Source: Prevotella sp. CAG:755
GTDB taxonomy: Bacteria > Bacteroidota > Bacteroidia > Bacteroidales > Bacteroidaceae
DNA: 5,150 nucleotides
Assembly: GCA_000431275.1 (NCBI GenBank)
Contig: HF989206.1
Span: 33,112 to 38,261, forward strand
Reading direction: 5' to 3'
The notes beneath the pieces are model-generated. The model worked only from the letters and a program-made list of their open reading frames with translations. It ran no database searches and had not been told where the DNA came from. A program made the translations under genes and the position numbers. Below, one piece after another: positions 1-5,150 of this stretch; the first letter of the stretch is position 1, and every line of letters begins with the position of its first letter.

Positions 1-432
1 ACGACGCTCTATTCCAACCTCATCCTCAGCCAGGGACGTTCGTCATGGTTCATGCGCAGCAACATCGTTCAGGGGCTCGTGCAGCTCGCGGCGGCGCTAC
101 TGCTCTACCGTTTCGGACTCTATGTGATGTTTTCTGTCTATGTGGGCATCAACATTGCCTGGCTCCTCGTCTGGCATACCATGGCGCACCGGACGCTCCG
201 TCTTACGCTGTCCTGTGCCATGAGAGACATCCTGCCTTTTGCCGCCGTGGCTGCGGGGGCGATGGCCGTGGCTCACCTGGCAGCCGCCCCGTTGTGTTCC
301 GTCTATGCCGTCTTTGCGGTGAAGGTCGTCGTGGCCGCCGCTGTCTATGTCGGTGTGATGTATCTCTTCGGCGCCGCCACGCTGCGCGAGAGCATGGACT
401 ATTTATTCAAAAAGCGTAACCGCCATGATTAG
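1..432 (+). CDS. Wzx-type polysaccharide flippase, C-terminal part (5' end outside window)
   Basis: Frame 1 is open from the first base to the TAG at 430-432, giving the last 143 residues of a longer protein. The first in-frame ATGs (52 and later) are internal methionines, because the coding sense continues upstream of them (TTLYSNLILSQGRSSWFMRS). The visible part is very hydrophobic, with probable membrane helices at about residues 22-39, 41-58, 77-95 and 101-123. It ends in a short basic tail (YLFKKRNRHD). A helix pair, a polar loop, another helix pair and a terminal 'LRESMDYLFKKR'-like segment match the end of MOP-superfamily polysaccharide transporters as I know them. Such proteins flip undecaprenyl-diphosphate-linked repeat units across the inner membrane and are usually 450-510 residues, so about 70% would lie upstream. 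The stop overlaps the next gene by 8 bp (ATGATTAG), suggesting translational coupling. Another multi-helix membrane protein is possible, but the neighbouring transferases favour Wzx. Confidence 0.8.
   Translation, partial: TTLYSNLILSQGRSSWFMRSNIVQGLVQLAAALLLYRFGLYVMFSVYVGINIAWLLVWHTMAHRTLRLTLSCAMRDILPFAAVAAGAMAVAHLAAAPLCSVYAVFAVKVVVAAAVYVGVMYLFGAATLRESMDYLFKKRNRHD
401..424 (+). promoter_or_regulatory. AT-rich translation-initiation patch before the first GT2 gene
   Basis: These 24 bases contain 9 G/C (about 38%), against more than 60% in most surrounding coding sequence. They lie directly before the ATG at 425. No GGAGG-like Shine-Dalgarno sequence is present at the usual spacing. In Bacteroidota, starts commonly depend on AT-rich, unstructured leader sequence instead, which is the inferred role here. 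The patch also encodes the basic tail of the flippase (FKKRN), so part of the A-richness could simply reflect Lys and Asn codons. Confidence 0.35.
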
Positions 433-1378
433 CATCGTCATCCCCCTTTGGAACAAAGCACCCTATGTCCGTCGCTGTCTTGATAGCGTGCTGGCGCAGA
501 CCTATGGAGATTTCGAGGCCGTCGTGGTCGACGACGGAAGCACCGACGACGGTCCCGACCAGGTCGCTGCCGTCGGCGACGGGCGCATCCGCCTCATCCG
601 CCAGTCGAACGGCGGTGTCGCCGTGGCCCGCAACCGTGGTGTGGCCGAAGCCCGGGGCGAGTGGGTGGCCTTCCTTGATGCCGACGACGAATGGACGCCC
701 GACCACTTGGCCACTCTTGCGGACCTCATGGCCCGCTATCCGCAGTGCGGCATGGTCAGCGCCTCCTACTGGCTCCACCACGACGCCACCGGCCGCCGTT
801 GGCAACCCCGTTTCGACGCCCTGCCGTTCAGCGGGCCGGACGGTGTGATGACGAACTACTACGAAGTGGCCTCGGGCGCCAACGCGCCGGTCAACATGAA
901 CACCTTTGCCGTCAGGCGCGATGTCTTCCAGCGCTGCGGCGGTTTTCCCGTGGGCGTGGAAAGCGGCGAGGACACGTGGTTCGAGGCCCGCTGCTGTGCC
1001 GAGACCGACCTGGCTTATTCGCTCCGTCCCACGTCCGTCTATCACCTCTTCGAGACGGGCAAGAACTACCGTGCCTTCCGCCGCCGTAACCCCGTGGACG
1101 ACCTCTACGACAGCCTGCTCCGCATTGGGCGTGGGCGGCCGGGGCTGCGCCGTTTCGTGGCCTCGTGGCACAAGCAGCGCATGACGCACGCTGTCCACTG
1201 CGGCTATCCCGCCACGGCTTTGCGTCAGTTCGTGCGGGCGGTGAGTATCTTTCCGTGGGACAAGAAAACCTATTACCAAGCCTTTATCGCGCTCCTTTCG
1301 GCCGTGACGCGCCGCGACGTCTACGACCTCATGAAGGCCTTCGGGCGCCGCAAGGGCGCGAAACAAACGAATGAATAA
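425..1378 (+). CDS. Glycosyltransferase family 2 (GT-A fold)
   Basis: A 317-residue protein with a clear N-terminal GT2 domain. The first strand is ISIVIPLWNKAPYVRRCLDS (residues 2-21). The nucleotide-binding segment VVVDDGSTDDG is at 33-43. The conserved NGGVAVARNRG is at 62-72, and the metal/UDP-binding DxD-type motif is in FLDADDEW (83-90; D85, D87, D88). A later GED at 181-183 is a good candidate for the catalytic-base segment of inverting GT2 enzymes. The C-terminal third is basic, has no strong membrane helix, and probably shapes acceptor binding or peripheral membrane contact. The length is ordinary for cytoplasmic GT2 enzymes of capsule and O-antigen loci. The start is at the overlap with the flippase stop, and the catalytic domain begins at residue 2, so no other start fits. 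The reaction is transfer of a sugar from a nucleotide donor to a lipid-linked intermediate; donor and linkage cannot be read from sequence. Confidence 0.93.
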   Translation: MISIVIPLWNKAPYVRRCLDSVLAQTYGDFEAVVVDDGSTDDGPDQVAAVGDGRIRLIRQSNGGVAVARNRGVAEARGEWVAFLDADDEWTPDHLATLADLMARYPQCGMVSASYWLHHDATGRRWQPRFDALPFSGPDGVMTNYYEVASGANAPVNMNTFAVRRDVFQRCGGFPVGVESGEDTWFEARCCAETDLAYSLRPTSVYHLFETGKNYRAFRRRNPVDDLYDSLLRIGRGRPGLRRFVASWHKQRMTHAVHCGYPATALRQFVRAVSIFPWDKKTYYQAFIALLSAVTRRDVYDLMKAFGRRKGAKQTNE

Positions 1379-1383
1379 CCCTT
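1361..1383 (+). promoter_or_regulatory. AT-rich translation-initiation patch before the second GT2 gene
   Basis: Seven of 23 bases are G/C (about 30%), the sharpest composition dip in the window. It spans the A-rich end of the upstream gene (AAACAAACGAATGAATAA) and the 5-bp gap before the ATG at 1384. No Shine-Dalgarno match is present. The inferred role is an unstructured ribosome-loading region of the Bacteroidota kind. Confidence 0.4.
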
Positions 1384-2355
1384 ATGGCTGATTCTCATAC
1401 TGAAAACCCTGTTACGCGCGTCTCGGTCGTGGTCTGCACCTACAACGGCGCCCGGTTCCTTCGTCCGCAGCTCGATTCGTTGCTGTCTCAAAGCCTGCCG
1501 CCTTGCGAAATCATCGTTTCGGATGACGGCTCGACCGATGGGACAGCCGACATCGTGCGCGAGTATGCAGCCCGCGACGCCCGGGTGAAGCTGCACGTCA
1601 ACCGTCCTGCCTTGGGGTTCAACCTGAACTTCTCGCAGGCGTTCCAGCTGGCCGGGGGCGATGTCGTGGCCTCGTGTGACCAGGACGACGTCTGGCATCC
1701 CGACAAGCTCGCCCACATGGTGGCCGCTTTGGAGTGCAAGCCGCTGGCGTTCCACAATTCCGCTCTCTTCACCGACGACCCCTCACGGCCTATGGGACTG
1801 AAAAATCCTCACGCCCCGGTGACGAACGAGCTGTTCCTCCTCTTGAAACCCTATGTCCCCGGCCACGAGTGCGTCTTTCGCCGCGGGCTGCTCCGTCCCT
1901 ACGGCGGCGTGGTGGCCAGCGAGCCCCACATTTCGTACGACACGCTCCTCTGCCTGACTGCTGCCACGCATGGCGGTGTGGCTTATGTGGACGAGGCGCT
2001 TGTCAGCTGGCGGCGTCACAGTGCGGCCACGTCCTACGGCAGCGGCCGTGCGGCCGGTGGCCCGTGGCGCGGTTTCCTGTCAGCCCTCCGGGCGCTCCGG
2101 TCAGCCGGACGGATGGACGTGACACGGCGCTATTTCCGCGCCGTCAGCCAGTTGCCGTTTCGTCTGTCAGCCTCGCGTCGCGTGGTGCGCCTCATGTCGC
2201 GCGGCAGCGTATGGGGCACGGTGCAGGCCGGTTGGGTGTGCGCGCGGAACTACCGCCTGCTCTTTCCCACCGGACCGGCGTGGCGCCGGCGGGTGACCGC
2301 ATTTTTCACGCCATTCTATTTCGTGCGCGACAGCAGTTCCTTTGTCATTAAATAA
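1384..2355 (+). CDS. Glycosyltransferase family 2, CDQDDVW subtype
   Basis: A 323-residue protein. The GT-A domain begins with VSVVVCTYNGARFL (13-26), followed by IIVSDDGSTDGT (43-54) for nucleotide binding. CDQDDVWHPDKL (98-109) carries the DxD-type metal site. Downstream come PGHECVFRR (159-167), SYDTLLCLTAATHGG (184-198) and YVDEALVSWRRH (201-212), the block order seen in the bacterial GT2 subgroup with an 'S/CDQDDxW' signature that includes rhamnosyltransferase-like enzymes of O-antigen and capsule loci. Residues 213-323 are basic with some aromatic clusters and may associate with the membrane surface. The gene starts 5 bp after the previous stop; the next in-frame Met (112) lies beyond the catalytic motifs, so ATG 1384 is secure. 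It differs clearly from the upstream GT2 in the motif following the DxD, so the two are not a recent duplication. Donor sugar and linkage are unknown; the rhamnosyl comparison is only a family association. Confidence 0.92.
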   Translation: MADSHTENPVTRVSVVVCTYNGARFLRPQLDSLLSQSLPPCEIIVSDDGSTDGTADIVREYAARDARVKLHVNRPALGFNLNFSQAFQLAGGDVVASCDQDDVWHPDKLAHMVAALECKPLAFHNSALFTDDPSRPMGLKNPHAPVTNELFLLLKPYVPGHECVFRRGLLRPYGGVVASEPHISYDTLLCLTAATHGGVAYVDEALVSWRRHSAATSYGSGRAAGGPWRGFLSALRALRSAGRMDVTRRYFRAVSQLPFRLSASRRVVRLMSRGSVWGTVQAGWVCARNYRLLFPTGPAWRRRVTAFFTPFYFVRDSSSFVIK

Positions 2356-2364
2356 TCCAAGGCC
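2341..2364 (+). promoter_or_regulatory. AT-rich translation-initiation patch before the GT-B gene
   Basis: Eight of 24 bases are G/C (about 33%). The patch covers the last codons and TAA of the upstream gene and the 9-bp gap before ATG 2365. An AAGG at 2359-2362 lies only two bases from the start codon, too close to act as a Shine-Dalgarno sequence. It is interpreted as an unstructured leader, with no promoter motif recognised in it. Confidence 0.4.
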
Positions 2365-3381
2365 ATGAAGTTCACCCTCTTCCCCCAGATGCCCGTGGCG
2401 CCCGGCAAGCGTGCCAACCCCTACGTGGCCGATTTCCGCGCCGCCCTCGAAGCCGCCGGCCACACCGTGGCCAACGCTCCCCACCGCAACCCTTTGCTCA
2501 GCCTGCTCCGCCGGGGTAATCTGGGTGATGTGGTGGTGTTCAACTGGTTCGAGAGCATCCCCGAGTTCCGCCACGGCATCATCCAGAGTTGGGTGGCCGT
2601 GGGGCTGTTGCTGTGGCTGAGGCTGCGTGGACGGCGCGTGGTGTGGATGCTGCACAACAAGGCGCCCCATGCTCCGCGCCATCCGTGGCTGAACCGCCTG
2701 CTGCGCGGCCTTATCGCCCGGTGGAGCACGCTCGTTGTGACCCACGCCCGCGAAGGGCTGGACGTGGTGCGCGAACACTATCCCTATGCCCTGCGCAAGG
2801 CCCGCTTCATCGATCATCCGACGAAGAACCGCCTCGCCCTTGTGCCCTGCGGGGTGGCGAAAGACTACGACCTGCTCATCTGGGGACACGTGGCGCGCTA
2901 CAAGGGGGTCTTCGAGTTCGTCGATTACCTGCGGGCGCATCCCGGGACCGGGCTGCGCGTCTGCATCGTGGGCACCTGCTCGCCCCCATCGCTTTTCGAG
3001 GAACTGAGAGCGGCCTGTCCGCCCGGCGTGACGGCCATCCACGAGAGCCCCTCGTTCGAGGCGCTGGCCGGTTACGTGGCGCGGGCGCGCTTCGTGCTTG
3101 TGCCCTATCACACGGCGAGCGTGCTCAGCTCGGGCATCCTGATGGACAGCCTCTCGTATGGCGCCGCAGTCATCGGCCCGCAGGCCGGATCGTTTGTCGA
3201 CTATGCCTCCGAGCCCGCACTGCGTGTCCTCACGTTCCGCACGTTCGACGACATTCCCGCCCTCGTGGCAGCCCATCGCGACGGGCCGGCTGACTGCGCA
3301 GCCTGTGCCAGCTTTCTCGACGAGCACGACTGGCCGCATTTTGTTCAACGTCTAACCGCTTTATTATCCGATAAGTCATGA
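2365..3381 (+). CDS. GT-B-fold glycosyltransferase of polysaccharide loci
   Basis: A 338-residue soluble or peripheral protein without a signal peptide. The N-terminal half opens with MKFTLFPQMPVAPGKRANPY (1-20) and contains a hydrophobic stretch at 73-86 that may contact the membrane. It continues through VVWMLHNKAPH (92-102) and LVVTHAREGLDVV (123-135), typical of the acceptor-side Rossmann-like domain. The C-terminal half has LLIWGHVARYKGVFEFVDYL (170-189), resembling the 'G.....KG' donor-domain entry of GT4-like enzymes. RVCIVGTCSP (198-207) and FVLVPYHTASVLSSGILMDS (243-262) follow, with YGAAVIGPQAGSFVDYA (265-281). The canonical GT4 EX7E pair is not conserved: the aligned positions appear to be V253 and D261. 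I recall similar proteins in Bacteroides capsule loci annotated only as glycosyltransferase. ATG 2365 is chosen because conserved-looking sequence begins at residue 1. Its stop overlaps the next gene by 4 bp (ATGA). Substrate is unknown. Confidence 0.85.
   Translation: MKFTLFPQMPVAPGKRANPYVADFRAALEAAGHTVANAPHRNPLLSLLRRGNLGDVVVFNWFESIPEFRHGIIQSWVAVGLLLWLRLRGRRVVWMLHNKAPHAPRHPWLNRLLRGLIARWSTLVVTHAREGLDVVREHYPYALRKARFIDHPTKNRLALVPCGVAKDYDLLIWGHVARYKGVFEFVDYLRAHPGTGLRVCIVGTCSPPSLFEELRAACPPGVTAIHESPSFEALAGYVARARFVLVPYHTASVLSSGILMDSLSYGAAVIGPQAGSFVDYASEPALRVLTFRTFDDIPALVAAHRDGPADCAACASFLDEHDWPHFVQRLTALLSDKS
3353..3377 (+). promoter_or_regulatory. AT-rich translation-initiation patch before the unrecognised gene
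   Basis: Nine of 25 bases are G/C (about 36%), just before the ATGA overlap at 3378-3381. The patch encodes the end of the upstream protein (LTALLSDKS) and uses TTATTA for Leu-Leu, codons otherwise rare in this GC-rich window. Choosing TTA here over CTC or CTG is what one would expect if the leader of the next gene is kept AT-rich. No Shine-Dalgarno sequence is seen. Confidence 0.4.
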
Positions 3382-4526
3382 AAGTCACCGAAGAAGGCCT
3401 GCCCCGTTTGCGCATGGCCTTTGTGAAGCAAGATGTTTACCAAGACCTTTATGTGGTGCCGACCAGCGAGCACACCCCCTCTGCAATCTTGTTCAGCTCG
3501 ATGGGGCGTGTGGGACCGATCGGCTTGATGGCCGACCTCGGGGCAGACTTCTATATCGTCGAAGAGGAGTTCGAAATCGAGACGCAGATCTACCGCAAGG
3601 TGGTGCCCGGCCTGTCGCGCTATTTCCGTCTGCTCAAAACCGAAACGCTCGACAAAATTCCCGGACAGGAGTTCAAGCGGCCCGGAAGTCCTGTGCCCCA
3701 AGGGGAGTATGCCGTCCGTGCCGACAGCGTCGACTGGGGCCAGTATGACGTGGTCATCTCTGTCAACGTGAGCCTGCCCACCGGCCTCGTGCGGCGTTAT
3801 CCGCAGACGCTCTTTGCCTATATGATCGGTGAGGCGAACATGGCTACGCACAAGGCGCGTTTCGGCTACGACGTGACGCTCAACCAGATGGCACGCGGCA
3901 TCGTGGCCGAGGGGCGGGGCGAGGTGGACTTTCCCTACACCTTCCTGCGCGGCGACACGCTCTTCCGCATCATGCACGCCGCCCTCGGCCGGGAGCCGGA
4001 GCGGAAAGGCGTGTTCATGGAGATAAACTCGACGAAGGAGAGGCCCGTCCGCCATGTGCCCGACCATTTCCGTCCGCTCGTCGACGCCGGGCAGCCCGTC
4101 AGACTTCACCGCCAGCTCATCCGCGAGAACCTGACGGCCATCTATGATTCCAAATACTTTGTCAAGATGGGCGGCCGCCCCATCCGCGGAAACTCCGTGG
4201 CCGAGGCTGTCTCGCTGGGCACCCTTGCCGTGATGGACAGCCGCGAGGTGACGCACCGCGAGCTCATCATCCCCGAGTGCGACGTCCGGACGATGGACGA
4301 TGTCCTTGCTCTCGTGCGCCGTTGCGAGGCCGACCCTGACTATTACGCCGCCCTTGTCCGCAAGCAGCAGGCCGTGCTGGACGACTTCTTCTTCCGCTGT
4401 CCGCTGCAATCCCTGGCGAACGCCCTCGACGAGAAGCGGCGCCACGGGCCGGTGACCTACGGGTGGCCGCAGCGCATCAGCGATGTCCTTTCAACCCTTA
4501 GCATGAAACGCGGATGGAAACACTGA
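3378..4526 (+). CDS. Unrecognised protein, possible GT-B-like glycosyltransferase
   Basis: A 382-residue protein that I do not recognise with confidence; no signal peptide or membrane helix is evident. The N-terminal half shows alternating strands and helices: MAFVKQDVYQDLYVV (13-27), AILFSSMGRVGPIGLMADLG (36-55), ADFYIVEEEFEIE (56-68) and YDVVISVNVSLPTGLV (123-138). Residues 211-282 resemble a nucleotide-sugar domain: GVFMEINSTKERP (211-223), ENLTAIYDSKYFVKMGG (250-266), then RGNSVAEAVSLGTLAVMDS (270-288). The AEA..LG block recalls the donor-site Glu-Ala...Gly motif of GT4 enzymes and, more loosely, exostosin-like domains; only one Glu (E276) of an EX7E pair is present. The C-terminal part (304-358) is helical and charged. 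The ATGA overlap supports start 3378; Met13 (3414) is an alternative that would begin at the first strand. The first 120 bases look less GC-rich than neighbours. Position between transferases suggests sugar transfer or modification, but function is unproven. The gene is intact. Confidence 0.8.
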   Translation: MKVTEEGLPRLRMAFVKQDVYQDLYVVPTSEHTPSAILFSSMGRVGPIGLMADLGADFYIVEEEFEIETQIYRKVVPGLSRYFRLLKTETLDKIPGQEFKRPGSPVPQGEYAVRADSVDWGQYDVVISVNVSLPTGLVRRYPQTLFAYMIGEANMATHKARFGYDVTLNQMARGIVAEGRGEVDFPYTFLRGDTLFRIMHAALGREPERKGVFMEINSTKERPVRHVPDHFRPLVDAGQPVRLHRQLIRENLTAIYDSKYFVKMGGRPIRGNSVAEAVSLGTLAVMDSREVTHRELIIPECDVRTMDDVLALVRRCEADPDYYAALVRKQQAVLDDFFFRCPLQSLANALDEKRRHGPVTYGWPQRISDVLSTLSMKRGWKH

Positions 4527-5150
4527 CCCTTGCCCCCATCCTGCTCTTTGTCTACAACAGGCCGGAGCATACGCGCCACTGTGTCGAGGCGCTCCGCCGC
4601 TGCGTCCTTGCCGGACGGAGCCCCCTCTACGTCTACTCTGACGCCGCCCGCAGCGAGGCCGATGCGGCTGCCGTCGAGGAGGTGCGCCGTTACGTGCGCG
4701 GGATCAGCGGCTTCGGGAGCGTCACGGTCATCGAGCGCGACCACAACCTGGGGCTGGCCGCCAGCATCATCGACGGCGTGACGCAGCGTGTCGGGGAGTA
4801 CGGCCGCGTCATCGTCCTTGAAGACGACCTTGTCGTGGCGCCCCATTTCCTCGAATTCATGAATGACGCCCTCACCGTCTATCGTGACGATGAGCGCGTC
4901 TGTCACGTCTATGCTTGCGAGTTTACGGGCGACCCTGCGCTGCCCCCGACTTTCCTTGTCAGCTGGATCGGCTCGTGGGGGTGGGGCACGTGGGACCGCG
5001 CCTGGCGCCTCTTCAACCCCGACGGCGCCGACCTGCTCCGCCAGCTCGAGGCGCGCGGCCTGACCCGCCGCTTCGACTTCGACGGCGCCTACGGCTTCAC
5101 GCGGATGCTCCGCCGCCAGATAGCCGGCGTCAACAACTCGTGGGCCATCC
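4514..5150 (+). CDS. GT-A transferase with GnT I-like EDD motif, 3' end outside window
   Basis: An open frame runs from ATG 4514 to the window edge with no stop, giving 212 residues. An in-frame TAG at 4499-4501 means the start must lie after it, and 4514 is the only ATG that fits. The protein begins METLTLAPILLFVYNRPEHT, with the hydrophobic strand and YNRPEHT of a GT-A nucleotide-binding domain. LYVYSDAARSE follows (38-48), then VTVIERDHNLGLAASIIDGV (70-89), then VIVLEDDLVVAPHFLEFMND (99-118). In that last block E103-D104-D105 matches the EDD metal/UDP motif of N-acetylglucosaminyltransferase I. SWIGSWGWGTWDRAWRLFNP (150-169) and FDFDGAYGFTRMLRRQIAG (187-205) complete a block order I recall from Bacteroidales polysaccharide-locus proteins of about 280-320 residues, so roughly a third is probably missing. 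The start overlaps the upstream gene by 13 bp, indicating coupling. The likely role is transfer of a sugar to the growing lipid-linked oligosaccharide; GlcNAc specificity should not be assumed. Confidence 0.88.
   Translation, partial: METLTLAPILLFVYNRPEHTRHCVEALRRCVLAGRSPLYVYSDAARSEADAAAVEEVRRYVRGISGFGSVTVIERDHNLGLAASIIDGVTQRVGEYGRVIVLEDDLVVAPHFLEFMNDALTVYRDDERVCHVYACEFTGDPALPPTFLVSWIGSWGWGTWDRAWRLFNPDGADLLRQLEARGLTRRFDFDGAYGFTRMLRRQIAGVNNSWAI

Noticed and set aside
52..432. A 126-residue protein starting at ATG 52
   Set aside because: The same frame is open to base 1 and reads as continuous flippase sequence upstream of that Met, so 52 is an internal codon of a truncated-by-window gene.
407..1366. 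Long minus-strand open frame (319 codons) opposite the first GT2 gene
   Set aside because: It is in exact codon register with the sense gene, so it stays open simply because sense codons TTA, CTA and TCA are rare in GC-rich coding DNA. Its product is a Val/His/Gly/Arg-rich string with no domain, while the sense frame has full GT2 motifs.
1734..2351. Plus-strand 205-codon frame within the second GT2 gene, and a similar 234-codon frame at 2589-3293
   Set aside because: Both are rich in Arg, Pro, Ala and Ser with no motif, as expected of out-of-frame reading of GC-rich genes, and they overlap well-supported genes.
2338..2364. Possible promoter (TTTG near 2341 followed by AT-rich sequence)
   Set aside because: The Bacteroidota sigma-70 pattern needs a TTTG about 19 bases upstream of TAnnTTTG; no second element is present, and the gap between genes is only 9 bp.
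2167..3348. Minus-strand open frame of 393 codons, the longest frame in the window
   Set aside because: It is again codon-register complementary to both sense genes it crosses (both in frame 1), and it spans a gene junction. The translation shows no recognisable fold or motif. The sense strand carries clear transferases here.
3345..4445. Minus-strand open frame of 366 codons opposite the unrecognised gene
   Set aside because: I considered it seriously because the sense gene is unrecognised. The sense frame has strand-helix patterning, a glycosyltransferase-like donor block, an ATGA overlap and an AT-rich leader. The antisense frame is in complementary register and looks like low-information sequence.
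4457..4906. Minus-strand open frame of 149 codons near the window end
   Set aside because: It lies in complementary register to the partial EDD transferase, whose motifs are unmistakable on the + strand.
1..5150. Terminators, CRISPR arrays, tRNAs, insertion sequences and direct repeats
   Set aside because: Reading through both strands, I found no hairpin followed by a T-run, no regularly spaced repeats, no tRNA-like arms and no transposase motifs. The recurring TCTATGT/C strings encode common Val-Tyr or Ser-Tyr pairs and are not a repeat family.

Overview
This window is one strand-uniform, tightly packed segment of a bacterial surface-polysaccharide (capsule, exopolysaccharide or O-antigen) biosynthesis locus. 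All six genes read on the + strand. Spacings are -8, +5, +9, -4 and -13 bp, so there is no real intergenic space and no room for an internal promoter or terminator. This is the architecture of a single polycistronic transcript. Both outer genes run off the window.

Organism: the closest protein patterns I recall (the Wzx tail, the FPQMP...GKRANPY glycosyltransferase, and the EDD-type transferase beginning APILLFVYNRPEHT) are those of Bacteroidales polysaccharide loci. The starts lack Shine-Dalgarno sequences but are preceded by short AT-rich patches, as is usual in Bacteroidota. Spot counts of single 60-base lines give 52-75% GC, with most of the window above 60%. That is high for Bacteroides itself, so a GC-rich member of the order is more likely. 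I do not assign a genus, and the phylum call is an inference.

Layout: 1-432, C-terminal end of a Wzx-type flippase; 425-1378, GT2 glycosyltransferase; 1384-2355, a second GT2 glycosyltransferase of a different subtype; 2365-3381, GT-B-fold glycosyltransferase; 3378-4526, an unrecognised protein with a C-terminal region resembling a GT-B nucleotide-sugar domain; 4514-5150, the N-terminal two thirds or so of a GT-A transferase with an EDD motif like that of GnT I. This last gene has no stop codon inside the window.

How they work together: the four or five transferases would add sugars one after another, at the cytoplasmic face of the inner membrane, to a lipid-linked oligosaccharide. The flippase would then move it to the periplasmic face for polymerisation. 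No polymerase (Wzy), initiating sugar-phosphate transferase, chain-length regulator or nucleotide-sugar synthesis gene is in the window; these would be expected in flanking DNA. I see no mobile element, RNA gene, CRISPR array or clearly new system. The most open items are the unrecognised 382-residue protein and the partial EDD transferase.
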